Of a DNA stretch of 64,000 nt, positions 32,634 through 44,796 are shown piece after piece (position 1 is the stretch's first letter; each line of letters opens with the position of its first letter). The stretch is taken from the NCBI GenBank assembly GCA_024349245.1, contig JALDNG010002931.1, forward strand, positions 1 through 64,000, written 5' to 3'. This DNA comes from Neodontobutis hainanensis (taxonomy: Eukaryota; Chordata; Actinopteri; Gobiiformes; Odontobutidae). The translations under genes and the position numbers were made by a program. The notes beneath the pieces are model-generated. The model was given only the letters and a program-made list of their open reading frames with translations, was not told where the DNA came from and searched no databases.

Positions 32634-33495
32634 GCAGTGAAGATGGCTAAAGTCATAAAGGCAGAAGGATGGACGGCCAATTATCCACATTACATTTACT
32701 TTGTCTTTCTGTGTATAAATCAACTTAAGTAGCAGTGACCCAACTCATTAGTATTTCAATGGACTCTATGTTTGTGTGTATTACAGACATTGGTTATTTT
32801 CTTGTTGTTGTATTGAATATTTTTCTTTCTCTTGCAACGACAAGGATCGTCACATCATTTCCTTTCCTTTGCAGTGTTTCAAGCCACAGGAGATGCTGCC
32901 TAACCACGTGTTGATGTTCTGCATGAAGAACCAGACTGGTGAGGAGAGGAAAGCAGAGGTGGAGAGAGCCAAAAGTCCATGAAGGCCTGGACCCTTCGAG
33001 GCAGAACCTGGGACTACAATGCCATGGTCAAGCGGTACCCGATGAGGCATCCAGAAAGGCTCTTCTAGAAGACCTGCGTGAAAGACATTTTTGATCCTGA
33101 ATGACCCTGAGGCTGCACAGGAGGCACAGGCTGAATCCCATCACTGACCACCAGGCGCTGCAAGTGATTTGTTATCCACTAGTACTAGTTACTTTTCATT
33201 TAATGCAGAGTCATTAAATTTAATATTGGAACAATGGCTTATTTGTTTTTTTGTTTTTCATCTAATCATTCTAGGCCTGTTCAGCCGACTCTCCAAGACT
33301 GCCAGAGAGTCCTCAGTATCAGAGGCGGACATGCTGGGCATCCACAGGAAGCTCCAGGACCAGCATCATTTGAAAGAAGACCAAATGATGATGTTCGGTA
33401 CTGCTGCAAAGACATCTTTGTCCTGAGGTACTTCCAGCAACCAGAAGCAGTGATGGCATTTAAAGTAAGTACTTTTACTTTGCAGCGTTTCCTCA
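32634..33495 (+). pseudogene. Crypton-type recombinase gene, truncated copy (right arm)
   Basis: Plus-strand exons. The first bases are the tail of the upstream gene copy. An exon at 32876-33085 follows an acceptor TTTCCTTTGCAG and encodes CFKPQEMLPNHVLMFCMK, then with frame breaks RGRTWDYNAMVKRYP. The next exon (33273-33462) has DMLGIHRKLQDQHHLKEDQM, then IFVLRYFQQPEAV, and a GTAAGTAC donor. This arm keeps the zinc-finger-like exon that the left arm has lost, but it has its own frameshifts (near 32978, 33040 and 33400). No catalytic exons remain. Confidence 0.55.
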
Positions 33496-33965
33496 GTGTG
33501 TATAAGGTGTAGTGAATGTAGCAGCGACTCCTTAGTTTCCTTCGTCGCTTGGAGAGGCCGAGTACGGGCTGCGGCTTAAACACATTGACACCGAGTCCCA
33601 GAATGGATGCTTGTACGGTTTATTTAATTGACTGCTCAGTTGGCACATGTACACAGTTGTGAAATACTTCAGATTGTGAATGTATAGCAAACGCTTGCGG
33701 TCAACAAATACTACGGCTACCCCGCTTCCCTCTCTCCTCCTATACCTGAGTGACAGTGAGTGCCACCTTTGAAACCAAGAGCTGTCACCGCCTACACCCA
33801 CATGACCCACACCTCACCCTGGCAACCAGACAAAAGCAATCCGTGAGCGAATAACATACACCATTCTGGCTCCTACAGTGAATATCTATTAATTAATAAT
33901 CAATATGAATATAAATTATGTAAATTAATAAATTAATATTTTGATGTCAAAATATTTTGAGAGAC

Positions 33966-35074
33966 GCCGAGATCCCAAACTGGCAAATAGCTTGATAGTT
34001 CACCAGCCACAACCACCAGAGGGCGCATTTATGGCTTGCCACTTTTAAAAGTGGTTTTCCACTTTTAAAACACCTTTTGTTTAGCTGCAAATTGTTGGAA
34101 ATATGTTATGGTGTATTACTTTAGATCAGTTAAATTATTAAATTATTAGTTTTTACCAGCGAGGAGTTTATAATAATTTTTAACAGTCTAAGATATTTAA
34201 ATCTAAACCTAAGGCACTGGCTTTGTCAAAACGACCAATTCGTCAAGGGATCTGTCTGCAGGACTACAGCCCATACACCATTGATACATGGAGTAAATAA
34301 AGTCTTTGTCGCCCTCTTTTGGTGAATATAAAGTAGTGTTTGAACCAAGTAGAGCACAATGTGTGTAAATACTATGCCATTTAAAATATTTATATTATAA
34401 AACTGCATACTTATAAGAATAAACTATAAGAAGCCATTGTATTTAAATATTGTCTTTCAGAAAGTGACCTGACCTCTGATTAAAACTGCATCAAAAGGAG
34501 GTGGCATTAAAAAGAGACCACAATAGAATCATGTTTTTCACTTCTTTATTTCTCCTAAACACGAATAGCACATTGTATAAAAACGTACAAATTACTATAT
34601 TAACATGAAGAACAAATAATTGGTGGTCATTTGCGTTCTAAGTCCAAAAATCACTCTGAGCTCGATTCACTAGTCTGGCTAAGTGGCTAGGCTAACAGTA
34701 ATGTACCAAACACATAGTTTGTATAGATGAGCACATAATTAACGATTTACGGCTTTGATCATAACAGCTGTCAAAACGCCTTTTCTATTTCAATTATGTG
34801 TGTGCATTTTTAATAATATAAATAGTCTATTTTTCTCTGACCTGTTGAGTAAAGTCGCATATACATTAGGATACGTGGCCAAAGTCCAAGCAGCCGTTTT
34901 AACAAAAGTGGCCGGACGGCCGGACTGTTTTCAGAGAGGCTAGAACCATGGCCGTCAGTCATCATAAACCATCAAAAGTGGTCTGCCACTTTTAAAAGTG
35001 GAAAACCATAATTGCGCCCTCTGGTGGTTGTGGCTGGTGAACTGGCAAGCCATCTGCCAGTTTGGAATCTCGGC
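33966..35074. mobile_element. Foldback/MITE-like element (right arm)
   Basis: Mirror copy of 3451-4566 with the same roughly 90-base inverted ends and CCACTTTTAAAAGTGG palindromes. Confidence 0.6.
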
Positions 35075-35401
35075 TCTGCTGAATATTCTCTCGGGCACCA
35101 CCCAGATTCATAGTTCTGGGAGCTAATTATGTTAATAAGTCTCAATCTAAAGGAAGCAAATTCTTCCTAGTTTTGAACATTTCTTAATATAAACAAAGAA
35201 ACCTTTAATGTCTTTTGGGGTTTTATTGAAGATTATACAAGTTTAACAATGAATAATGACAGGGAAATGACACAAAGGAATAATTAGGGACAAAAGATGA
35301 GGGTAATTAACACAAAACAATGATTGACATGGAACAACTTGTTAGAACCTTTGGTGGAATAAAGTAAGTTTAACCATTGTTTTATGCTATTTACTTGGAG
35401 T
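35075..35401. other. No gene seen
   Basis: AT-rich sequence mirrored at 3133-3450, between the foldback element and the LTR-like block. Nothing supported. Confidence 0.5.
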
Positions 35402-36215
35402 TGTTACGGAGGGTAAAGGGACGGTTAGACGGCTTAATTAAAAGGACTATTGACGGCTTTTGAATGGCGTAGGGGAAAGGTTCTGCTGGGCCTTATAAAG
35501 ACAATTATACAGTGTTATCCCACCAAACGCCAGTGTCACGGTTCAACTCACTCTTGTCGCTCGGTGGCGCTCAGCTGTCCGGGAAGGAAAGGTCCAAAGG
35601 TCCGCTTTAGAACTTTCCACGCGGGTCCTACAGCTGATGGTTTCCAAGCAACCAGATGGTGTCACGTGGTACAACTGATCCCACAGGGGAAAGAAAGGCG
35701 TTCTGTTATTGTCTTTGAGTGAAAGGCCTTTACCAGCAGTAGAGGTTAACGTCTTTGACAAAAAGGTTCGCTGAAGAGGCTTAAAATTTGTCTTTCCTCG
35801 ATTAACGAGGGCTATCTTTGCTTAGCGCACTCTTTTAAAGAATAAGGACTACAAAAATTCGTCCAGCAGGAAAGTTTTTCAAAACAAAATCAATGCGTTG
35901 AGTCTTTAAAAAGATGAAAAATTCACGTTTGCACGGTTTGTGCTGCGGGCTAGAAGCTTGAAAGGTACGAAAGTAAATTAAATAGCGGAGATTTAGGAAG
36001 ATACGCAAGAGCGTAGAAACAAGCTTAAGAGAAGAAGACACGAGACGAGGCGAGAAGAGCGACCAAGTAGAAGAGGCGAGATAACAAGAAGCAGAGCTAG
36101 ATTTCCGGCGCGCACAACTTTTTGTACTGGCCGAAAAGAGGCATGTTTGGTAAAAGGGGAGTTTTTACTAAAGTTTAGCATTTGGGAATAAACTTCTCTG
36201 CTCCACCAAATAACA
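35402..36215 (+). repeat. Possible solitary LTR (right arm)
   Basis: Mirror copy of 2324-3132: TGTTACGGAGGG start, CTTATAAAG near 35495, AATAAA near 36187, CAAATAACA end. Same reservations as for the left copy. Confidence 0.3.
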
Positions 36216-36618
36216 GAAATTAAACACATTTAAAAACCATATTGCTTTTGCATTGTAGCATAAAGGCATAGGAAATGTTTTTACAATTTTGTTAATACCA
36301 AAGACATGCGCATTATTCATACATTCCATGCTTGACCTGAAAACATAGAATAATTCATTTTATTACACAGACAGCTGTAAAGGTGATGAAGAAAGAAGTC
36401 TTTTATATTATTTATATTATCACTCAAGATCTTGTAAGGAACAATATGAAGAGTACACATTAACTACGATAGACTTTAATGCACACTTTTAATGCACATA
36501 ACATGAAGATGGTCTTCAAATTCGAAGCAGAGTCGTTACTCTGCTTAACCAAAAGAGGGCAGTGTTCGATCATTCTAGAGGAATACATCAAAGACATTCT
36601 TATTGAGTTGAGGAGTCT

Positions 36619-36733
<115 letters not shown>

Positions 36734-36734
36734 G

Positions 36735-37220
36735 GTGGATGGGACCTCAGCCAACATCAAGGTAGGTGAAAGATGAGCTGGGGGTCCTCGTACTGGAGCA
36801 GAGTCCGGGGATGGGGTACACATCACCCAGCAGATGAGAGGTTTGCGTCCACCCTAGGAGGAGGTAGAAAGGAGAAAAAGTGCTAAATACTACTGAAAAC
36901 TAGGCAGATGTAATAATAATATGAGCGGTTGAGTGTGTACCTACAGCTACAGCCAGTGTAAACCTAACCCTATGATGAGTCAGTCTCCATGCTTGGTGAA
37001 ATAAGTATGTTTTGAAAACCTCAACAGAGTCAGCTCGCTGCACTTCCACCGGGAGCCCATTCCATAAAAATGGGGCTCTATAAGAAAAGGCTCTGTAGCC
37101 CGCAGACTTCTTCTTCATTCGAGGAAGTTGAAGACTGCAACCCACAAAATAAGAATGGGAGAACCCCACTGTCCCTCCCAATCCCACTGCTCTACATGTT
37201 CAACAACAGCTACTACCAGA
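36735..37220 (-). mobile_element. L2-like LINE 3' end (inverted copy)
   Basis: The minus-strand frame of 95 codons reads continuously through AFSYRAPFLWNGLPVEVQ and SVEVFKTYLFHQ, the best preserved of the three copies. No catalytic domain. Confidence 0.6.
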
Positions 37221-37284
37221 TGAACTAGCCTCTGTGAGTTTGGATAATAACTAAATAAATATGTCTTCTTCAAATGTTTTTAAG

Positions 37285-39480
37285 GATTATTTAGATGAGT
37301 GCATGTTGCGACTCTGGGATTTCTTCTGAAACATTGACAAAGATGGCACAATGCAAGTTCCAGTTCTTGAATTCAGAAAGGCTTTGCAGGTTTGCCATTT
37401 TTCATCTTAGCCTTTAGAATCAATTTCATGATATTTTATGTATGTGTTTCTTTTTTTGTCAACAGCACTACCCAAAGACATACAGAATTCATATAGTAAT
37501 TAAAAGCAAGCCTGAATGTGTCTTTAATACTTGTTTTCGTTAACAGCAATCAACACTACTTTAGGATGGGTACCAGAGTATTGGAGTGAACCAACTGTTG
37601 TTGGGGATCAATTTTGCTGCAGTGTAATGTCATGGGACATTGGCTCAGTTCAGGGACATTGGACAGTGGGCGTACTGATGGCTAGTTGCATATGTTATTT
37701 TATTTTTATTTCATTCTATTTATTTATTTTTTACCTTTGAGAACTGTCTTCTAATATATGTAGGAAACAAGTATGGATAATTTGACTGTTTTAAAGCAGG
37801 CCTAGTGTTATTATATATCTATGTAATTATTTATATATTATTTTACTTTTCTTTATATGCAATAATTTATGTCTGCTTTGTTTTTCATGTTTCACTCAGA
37901 ATCGTTTTCTAACATATGCTTTAAAAGTATTGATAACTTGATTTCCTTTTTTTTTTTTTTTAATTCCATGGACACAGGGATATTGAGTAATGTTTCTAAA
38001 TAGTCTTGTTACTAAAATATACACATGGTCTATCTGTGTTAGGCACAGGTTGATACAATTCAAAGTATTTAATCGCCTGCACCTCTCTAGACCAAACTGG
38101 CCAAAATATGTCCTAATGTTGATCCCAACTGTACGCGTAGTCACCAAGCTCCTGCTTCTTTGGCTCACATGTTCTGGTCATGTCCAAGCATAGGAATATT
38201 CTGGTCTGAGTTATTTAATACATTCACTGACATTTGAAAAAGAATATTGATCCAGATCCTATCGTTGCAATATTTGGGGTGGTACACACTAAAGTTGGGT
38301 CTCAAGAGGCCAATCTCAATTAATAGCATTTTCTACACTGTTAGCACGCCGACTAATTCTTACAATTTAGAAATCTCCTCACCTCCAAAACACTCACGTT
38401 GTGTGTGAAATTATGTCCTTCGTCCAGCTTGAAAAGTTAAGAACTACAGTCCAAAACTCAGCAGAAAGATTCCAGAATGTATGGCAACCTTTCTTGGATT
38501 ATTATGAAAATGCATTTGATGCTAATTCTTTAGATTAAAACAAAATTAGGTTTTCATCTCCCTTCCCCTTTTTAATTTCTATTTTTATTTATTAATAGAG
38601 TATAAATATATCTTTTTGTTTGTTTGTTTGTTTGTTTGTTTTGTTTTGTTGTGTTCTGTATTCATTCTCAGTATGCTTTAGATAACTTTGGATGCAAATC
38701 TGCGAAAAGGGATATGTGAGATAATGTCTGCAAAGTGTGAGGCTGGTGGATAGTGATGCCTTGTATAACATAAGAGAATGTTTGTTGGTTTGTTTGTGTT
38801 ATGTACATTTAAAACAATAAAAACACTTTGAAATAACAAAAATAGGATCGGTACCAGATAGAGGAGCTGATTCAGAGACTTGACCGTGACAGGACAGGGT
38901 TGGTACAGGTGAGTCATATTTAATTGACTTATAGAGACGTCAGTGACATGTTACAGCTGTAATCAATGTGACTTTTCTTTCTGTGAGGGACTAGCACACA
39001 CAAGAAAACAGATAATAATGGACGCCATCTGAAGAAGGTGGAATCCCGGCAGAAGAAGGAAAAGTTTAAAAGCGACTGTATCCTTAAAACCTTTCAGAGC
39101 GCCGTGGAGGCAGTCCCGCCACATGGCTCTGTCTTGTCCCACTGCAGCTGCTACCTCAGTAATGACCACATCCACCTCCCCATGTTAGGAAGCAGCACAC
39201 ATTACAGACGTCATGAGGTCCTACCCCCAGCCTAACCTGCTGGAGGATTGGTCCCTCTCCACTCGAGCAAAGTCCATCTCTGCCCAGGGTGTTCGCTCGG
39301 ATCCTGAGATGAGCCGTACTTCTGATCGGACCAGGTCTAGGCCATGTTTGAACCCCAAACCTCCAGAGGTCAAACCCAAAAGCAAGAAAGTCATAAAGGA
39401 AAAAAAACCTGGATACAGACTCAAAGAAACACAATCTACTAAAGTTTATTTTTATTTTGTTATCTTGCATTACAGTTGCT
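37285..39480 (+). pseudogene. EF-hand gene end, LRRC74-like, split by a LINE
   Basis: First exon 37285-37389 (LRLWDFF, stop, NIDKDGTMQVPV). The second, 38846-38908, encodes DRYQIEELIQRLDRDRTGLV and ends at a CAG|GTGAGT donor. The third region, from about 38989, has KKVESRQKKEKFKSD and, after a frame break, MRSYPQPNLLEDWSLSTRAK and then a Lys-rich tail. The first two exons make a pair of EF-hand-like units as in the C-terminus of LRRC74-type leucine-rich-repeat proteins. The leucine-rich repeats themselves are not in the window. An L1 fragment sits in the intron. The premature stop and frame breaks mark it as a pseudogene. Family assignment is tentative. Confidence 0.45.
37980..38845 (+). mobile_element. 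L1-like LINE 3' end in an intron
   Basis: ORF2 end (RLIQFKVFNRLHLSR) followed by 3' UTR, a TTTG repeat near 38615-38650 and an AATAAAAACACTTTG end. It is longer than the scraps at 311 and 26171 and shows the original context of that LINE, in the intron between two EF-hand exons. Confidence 0.6.
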
Positions 39481-40232
39481 ACAGTTATTTAATGCTGGCA
39501 ACAGTGTGTAAAAGAAACAGGAAATTATTTTCTCCTCATTTTGAACTGGTGGACTTACTCTTTACTGTTTAAAAAAGTATCTCAAGCAAGACATTTTGTC
39601 ACTTTGTTTCATTGTATTCTTATATTTAAGGCAAAAATGCCTGTGAAGCACATAATTACCCATAACACATATTCAGTTTTTGTCTTGTTAAAGAATGAAC
39701 TTGTGTAGCCTTAAATGTGTATTTGTTTCGTCCAATAATTCTTATTTAAGTCTTGACCTCTGTGCCAGTTTTGCTTTGTTGTTGTTTCCACTATCTCACA
39801 ATTTCTTGTAATAGCTTTTTTTCTAGCAGTATTCATCATTGCTCAAGAATCTAACACAGAATGTGTTGGAGAACTTTGAACACATTTTCTTTCATTTCCA
39901 GAAGTTACTGATCAATTTTGCTTCAGTCTCTCCAAAGGTTCTGACTGCCATTTATCTTTTTAGTGTGGTTGTAATGAAGAACCATGCTCGAGTTGAATGT
40001 CATTTAAATGAACGTTCTATATAATACAGATATTGTGAAGCCAGACTTACGCAAAAATAATCTAATCAATGATGTCTTATAGCTCCGGCAACATTTAAAT
40101 ATATTTAAGTAGCGAGACAATGTTTACTAAAAGACCTAAACAGAAATGATTTTATAAATAAGTACAAAATGATTGTACTTGTAAAATAATGTCATTTATT
40201 TAATAAATACAATATTCAGTTTGGTTTTCAAG
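39481..40232. other. No gene seen; 3' flank
   Basis: AT-rich unique sequence, probably 3' UTR and flank of the EF-hand gene, and on the other strand the poly(A) region of the remnant at 40233-40860 (AATAAA on the minus strand near 40200). Confidence 0.45.
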
Positions 40233-40860
40233 TCATTCTTGCTTCATCTCTTCATCAAAGGCCATTTGTGCTGTTGTATCATCTGGAGTCACTGATGCAC
40301 TGTTTGTTAGTCTTGATGTGAAGAAGAGTGGGCTTCTTCCACTGGCTTCACGGGACCCTTCCCAGTGCTGCAGCCTTCCTTTGCAATGACAACAAAACAT
40401 TTATTAGTGGATAGCCTTTTGCTGCAGGAGCACAAGAGAAAAATTTTTTCTTACCACAACAGTTTCTGAGGATCTGGGTTCTTCCGGCTTTAGCAGACAA
40501 GGATGTCATCAGAAAATGCATGTTTAGGTTTCCTACAGAAAACAAGAGGCATGTCTGTTCAAACTGTTACTTCAGTGCAACAGCTGAGATACTAGATTAG
40601 AGGTAGAAGGACTTCTCACTTGTGTTGGGGCTCAGGACTCTGCTGGCTTTTATTCTCTTCTCCTGAACTGGATCATGTTGGGGACAGGTCACACTCTGGC
40701 AGGATTAGACTTCTTCTCGGTTTCTGGATGCTAAAAGTGCATATATTAATGTCAAAAATATTTTTATATGAATTAAACAGTTAGGTATTATTTACAGATC
40801 AAGACTTACCGGGACAGGTTACACCTGTGAGGCAAGCAGCCATCTCTGAAGAAAAATAAA
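40233..40860 (-). pseudogene. Unknown multi-exon gene remnant
   Basis: Minus-strand pieces with splice-like borders: a short exon starting MAACLTGVTCP (40848-40811) before GTAAGTC; a piece near 40735-40625 with CPQHDPVQEKRIKASRVLSP; a piece near 40535-40455 with MTSLSAKAGRTQILRNCCG; and a last exon (40390-40233) with SPLFFTSRLTNSASVTPDD and MAFDEEMKQE before a stop, followed by a minus-strand AATAAA. I do not recognise the protein. The second piece has in-frame stops in the frame continuing from the first, so it is probably decayed. No duplicate exists elsewhere in the window. Confidence 0.3.
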
Positions 40861-41069
40861 ACCACAGAAATAATTCATTAGACAGTATAAAATATAACAA
40901 TGTGACTGTATCCAGCGCTGTTCAATTTACTGGATACCTTTCTTTTATCTGTCACAGACTTTTATGTGAAAAGAAGACAAATCTGGAGTGAGACTTCACG
41001 TCAAAAAGAAATAAATAACATTGTTGATAGAAATCTAAAGACATTTCTTACCTTTGGCTTTAAAAACAT

Positions 41070-41140
41070 AAAGAGAAGAGCTGGGGATTGCACCAGCCAC
41101 CCTTCAGTTAGTGGACCATCTGCTCTAGCTCCTGACACTG
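41070..41140 (-). repeat. tRNA-like repeat fragment 1
   Basis: GGGGATTGCACCAGCCACCC on the plus strand is the reverse of a B-box-like tRNA segment followed by an anticodon-arm-like stretch. It matches a fish-wide tRNA-derived repeat, with relatives at 41394, 41993 and 47906. Confidence 0.4.
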
Positions 41141-41389
41141 CTGCCTCTAAAACTTAGAACTTAACTTACACAACATGAGAGGGACATGTTGTGATCTTTG
41201 ACAGATCACCCACTCTACCCCTGAACCATTGCTACACTTCTCACTACACTATTTACTTTGGACTAAGAGTTCTTTCTAAATATGTTCTCCACAGTTTAAG
41301 TGGAGTCAAGAGAACTCTTCTGGAAAGAACTGTCTCGGTCTTTACCCACTTGTGTAGCATTACAATACTTCCTGACATAATCATTTATC

Positions 41390-41780
41390 ATGAACGGGGA
41401 AGTGGGCATCGCACCATCAACCCTCCAGTTGATGGACAACCCCCTTTTACTCATGACCTGCCTTATACCCTACCAGTTCTTCCAGTGTGGGACGAATGAA
41501 GTCTATATTTATTTTAACTTTTAAACAAGTGCAAGGCGTGTTTTGGAGGAAATCTTGGGAAAACTGAACCATCAGGTTTAGTTTCTCAGATTAACTCGTC
41601 TAGATTAACTGTATTGTTTTTAATTATTATTTTTAATGTTAATTTGATGAAATACTACATCACTTTCCTTGCTTTAGCTTCTATTTTGTTTAGTTTTTTC
41701 TGGTTGTTTGTTTTTCTTGACACACACACTCACACTAATATTAATAGAAAGATAAAAGTGTAAAATACTGGCGACGATGC
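41390..41780 (-). repeat. Repeat unit with tRNA-like head (copy 1)
   Basis: Starts with GGGCATCGCACCATCAACCC and continues for about 390 bases through AAGGCGTGTTTTGGAGGAAAT and GTTTAGTTTCTCAGATTA to GTAAAATACTGGCG. The whole stretch recurs, diverged, at 47900-48290. The two copies lie on either side of the third gypsy element. Confidence 0.6.
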
Positions 41781-41984
41781 CAAACATAGAGCTGAGAGTT
41801 ACTGAGAATAATATGTTAAAAATATTATGTAAAGAAAATAACTATTTGAGTCAAACCCCACTTTCTGGTTTTAAACAATCTTTATCCAGTACTTTAGAGG
41901 ATTTACTAACTTTGTTTTATATATTAGATAATATTTAGAAGCTTTGATTTTTAAATGGATACGATTACTGAATACAACATGAGC

Positions 41985-42060
41985 CAGAGGAGCGAGGGTC
42001 ACATTACAACCCTCCAGTTAGTGCACGACCCCCTCGACCTCCTGGGTCATGCCCCCTTAG
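41985..42060 (-). repeat. tRNA-like repeat fragment 3
   Basis: CAACCCTCCAGTTAGTGCAC core of the same tRNA-like family, close to the gypsy LTR. Confidence 0.4.
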
Positions 42061-42211
42061 GAACTTATAGTTAACTTATTTAGGCAACACCCATAGTCAG
42101 AGTAATTCCTGGGTAAAAGTCCTGCTGATTTAAAGCTTTTTAAAGCATTATCTACAAGATTTGCTGAATTGGTTTTGTTTCTAGATCTCCTCCTAATTCC
42201 TACATAGTATT

Positions 42212-42734
42212 TGTTAGGTGCGGGCACCTTATTTCCTTCTTCTTTATTTGTAGTAGAATTGTTGATTGTTTATCTCTTTTGTGTGTTTTGTATTGGGTGG
42301 TTTTCGTAGTTTGGAAAGATGCCTCTACAGTCCTTGTTAGCCTAGCCTTGTTTTTGTTTGGCCTGATGGGACCGGCTGTCTGAGTTATCGTTCTTTATTT
42401 TGTTCAGGTTAGTAATGAGGGGTTGTGTTGTGTAGGGTGGTAGAGGAGTTGGCACCGGCTTCTACGGCCCTGTACAGGGTTGGCCCGGGTCACTCCTTCC
42501 TTTATGTTCTGTTTGGCCGGCTCACCAGGTCCTCCTTTCTTTGTTACTTCCTGTTTTATTTTTTCGGGCACGGGAGGGTTTTGGATTCTCTTTTATTTAC
42601 ATAAAAGAGAGAAAAACATCAAGATAAAACAAAAGCTTAGCAGTCTAAAACTAAATGAATAAAAACTATTTTTGAAATGAACTGTTTTGCCTCGTGTCCT
42701 CTTTTAAATATGTTCGACTCTTTTGGGCGTAACA
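42212..42734 (+). repeat. Gmr1-like 5' LTR (copy 3)
   Basis: TGTTAGGTGCGGGCACC to GGCGTAACA, 523 bases. It lacks about 120 bases present in the 3' LTR after GGTTTTCGTAGT but keeps the end region with the AATAAA signals. Confidence 0.92.
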
Positions 42735-42739
42735 AATTT

Positions 42740-42752
42740 ATGGGGGCTCGTT
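42740..42752 (+). other. Primer-binding site (copy 3)
   Basis: TGGGGGCTCGTT just inside the 5' LTR. This equals the start of the classical tRNA-Pro primer-binding site and would prime minus-strand DNA synthesis. Confidence 0.55.
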
Positions 42753-43019
42753 AAAAAAAAAAAAAAACTTATTTCGTAGTTGTGCTGTCCAATGTGATAA
42801 GTTACCTTTTGTAGTTGGTATAGAACAGATTTGTGGGTAACGTGTGTTGTGGCATTTTGGATTTTGCGTGGCACAATTTCGAATTGTAGTATGTTTTTGT
42901 AAGCGTTTGAGCAGCGAATGAAAAGACTTTGTGGTTTGTCGTGTGGGTAAAGCTTTGTTGTTTGTGCGTTAGCCTTTTGTTGTTTGGCTGTGTAGATTCC
43001 AGGTGTTAAGATGTCATCT

Positions 43020-44208
43020 GGATGAGTTTATTAAAGCGCCCACTTTGGAGGTATTTCACAGGTGCTCTAAAATAATTTACTAGCATTAGCGGAGGAGTAT
43101 GAGGCAGTTGTGTCGAGGCAGGATAAAAAGGCAGTGATTAAGGAAGAAGTTTGGTCTGTGTTGATTCAGCGTGGCATATTTCCGCCATCAGCTGGCCCAA
43201 AAAGCCCTCGTTTGTCCTCAATGGAAGACATATTCGTTTGAAGGAGCTGGAAATTGAGTTGCAACGGCTCTCTTTGGAACAGAAGGAAACGCAACAGAGC
43301 CGTCTGCGTGAACTCGAGGTGACCGCGCGGCTGCCTAGATCTTCTGAATTTGTGAGTAAAAACATCCGGTTGGTTCCACAATTTATCGAAAAGGATGTAG
43401 ATAAATACTTTACACATTTTGAGAGAGTTGCTGAGTTAAATGGCCTAAAGATGTGTGGACGTTGATGTTACAGTGCACTCTGGTAGGAAAAGCCCAGGAG
43501 GCTTATGCGTCCCTTGTCCGTAGATGATAGTGCGGATTTTGATAAGGTAAAAGTGCTGTTTTACAGATTTATGAACTAGTGCCGGAAGCTTATCGGCAAA
43601 GATTTCGTAAATTAAGGAAAAGTCAGAATCAGACTCATGTTAAGTTTGTCCGGGAAAAGGAAATGATCTTTGATCGATGGTGCTCATCACAAAATGTCAA
43701 GGACTTTGATCAGCTCAAGCAGCAAATATTGATGGAGGATTTTAAAAACTGTCTCCCTGAAAGAATAACAACACATCTAAATGAAAAAAAAGTCATTGAC
43801 GTGGCTAAAGCTGCAGTGCTTGTGGACGAATACGTGTTAACGCACAGATCTGGTTTTGTGGAACGCCCTATTGGCTTTAACAGATTTGACCGCTTTGGTT
43901 ATGGTAATGGCAGGGATGACGTGAAAGCTGTGTCTACGACAACGGAGTTTGGTAAAAGTTTTGCGTCTAATTATGACACGAGAACTAAGGATCGTGAGTC
44001 AAAAGCTATTGATGTGATGTGCTTCTATTATAAAAACAAAGGGCATATTGTTTCTAGCTGTCCAGTGCTTATGAAAAAGAACAGTAAAACTGTCACATTG
44101 ATAAAAACTGAAAGCCACGCTAACCAGCCAGCCTTGTCGGTTAAACCTTGTGAATATGATGACTTTAAGCCGTTTTTTTATGGACGGGTTTGTTTCAGTT
44201 TCTGTTGA
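43020..44208 (+). pseudogene. Gmr1-like gag (copy 3)
   Basis: The beginning, LDEFIKAPTLEVF (near 43020), is homologous to the gag start of copies 1 and 2. Then come IRLKELEIELQRLSLEQKE (coiled coil), the capsid-like region RLVPQFIEKDVDKYFTHFER and AYRQRFRKLRKSQNQTHVKF, and a nucleocapsid zinc knuckle in which the second Cys is replaced (CFYYKNKGHIVSSC). Breaks occur at about 43070, 43460 and 43520. Gag would package element RNA. This is the only copy here with the capsid middle. Confidence 0.8.
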
Positions 44209-44600
44209 CCATGTGAAAGTCCCGGTGAAAATATTGGGATACTGCAGCCTCCCAATTTTTTATTCTGGAAGGGGTTTTGCAGCTGAGTAAGCATACTGCA
44301 GTTGGATCTAATGTACCTGTGCGAGGTTTTAATATGCAAGACATTAGTGTTCCACTGCATAAGATTATAGTTCAGTCAGACCTATGGTCCGGAGACTCTA
44401 TTGAGTTTCCAATTGACGGCGTGTCTGTAATCATGGGTAATGATTATGGCAGGAGGCCGAGTGTTGGTTACACCTGAGGTGACACCGGTACCTGTTGTGA
44501 CACACTCGGATGAGCTGGCGCACAAATATCCCAATGTTTTTACATCATGTGCAGTTACGCGCAGCTACAAAGCCTGAAGAAAAGCAGAGTGTAAAGGAGG
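44209..44600 (+). pseudogene. Gmr1-like protease (copy 3)
   Basis: In one frame DTAASQFFILEGVLQLSK gives the aspartic-protease active site (D-T-A-A, normally D-T/S-G-A). VSVIMGNDYG follows at the C-terminal side. The frame is broken against gag near 44235 and again near 44455. It would cleave the polyprotein. Confidence 0.7.
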
Positions 44601-44796
44601 TAGATCTGAGAGTAGATTATGTGTGAGCTCAGTGCTGAGTCCGGTAAAACGCCCATGTTAGCCGCAGAATGTGAAAATAAAAAAAATGAAATTGACATAC
44701 CTGGGTTGAGTGGTTTATTTTTTTCTAGGAAACAGCTGATTGCCGATCAGAAGTCAGATGATACTTTGGCAAGGTTATTTGAAGACGCTTTAACTG

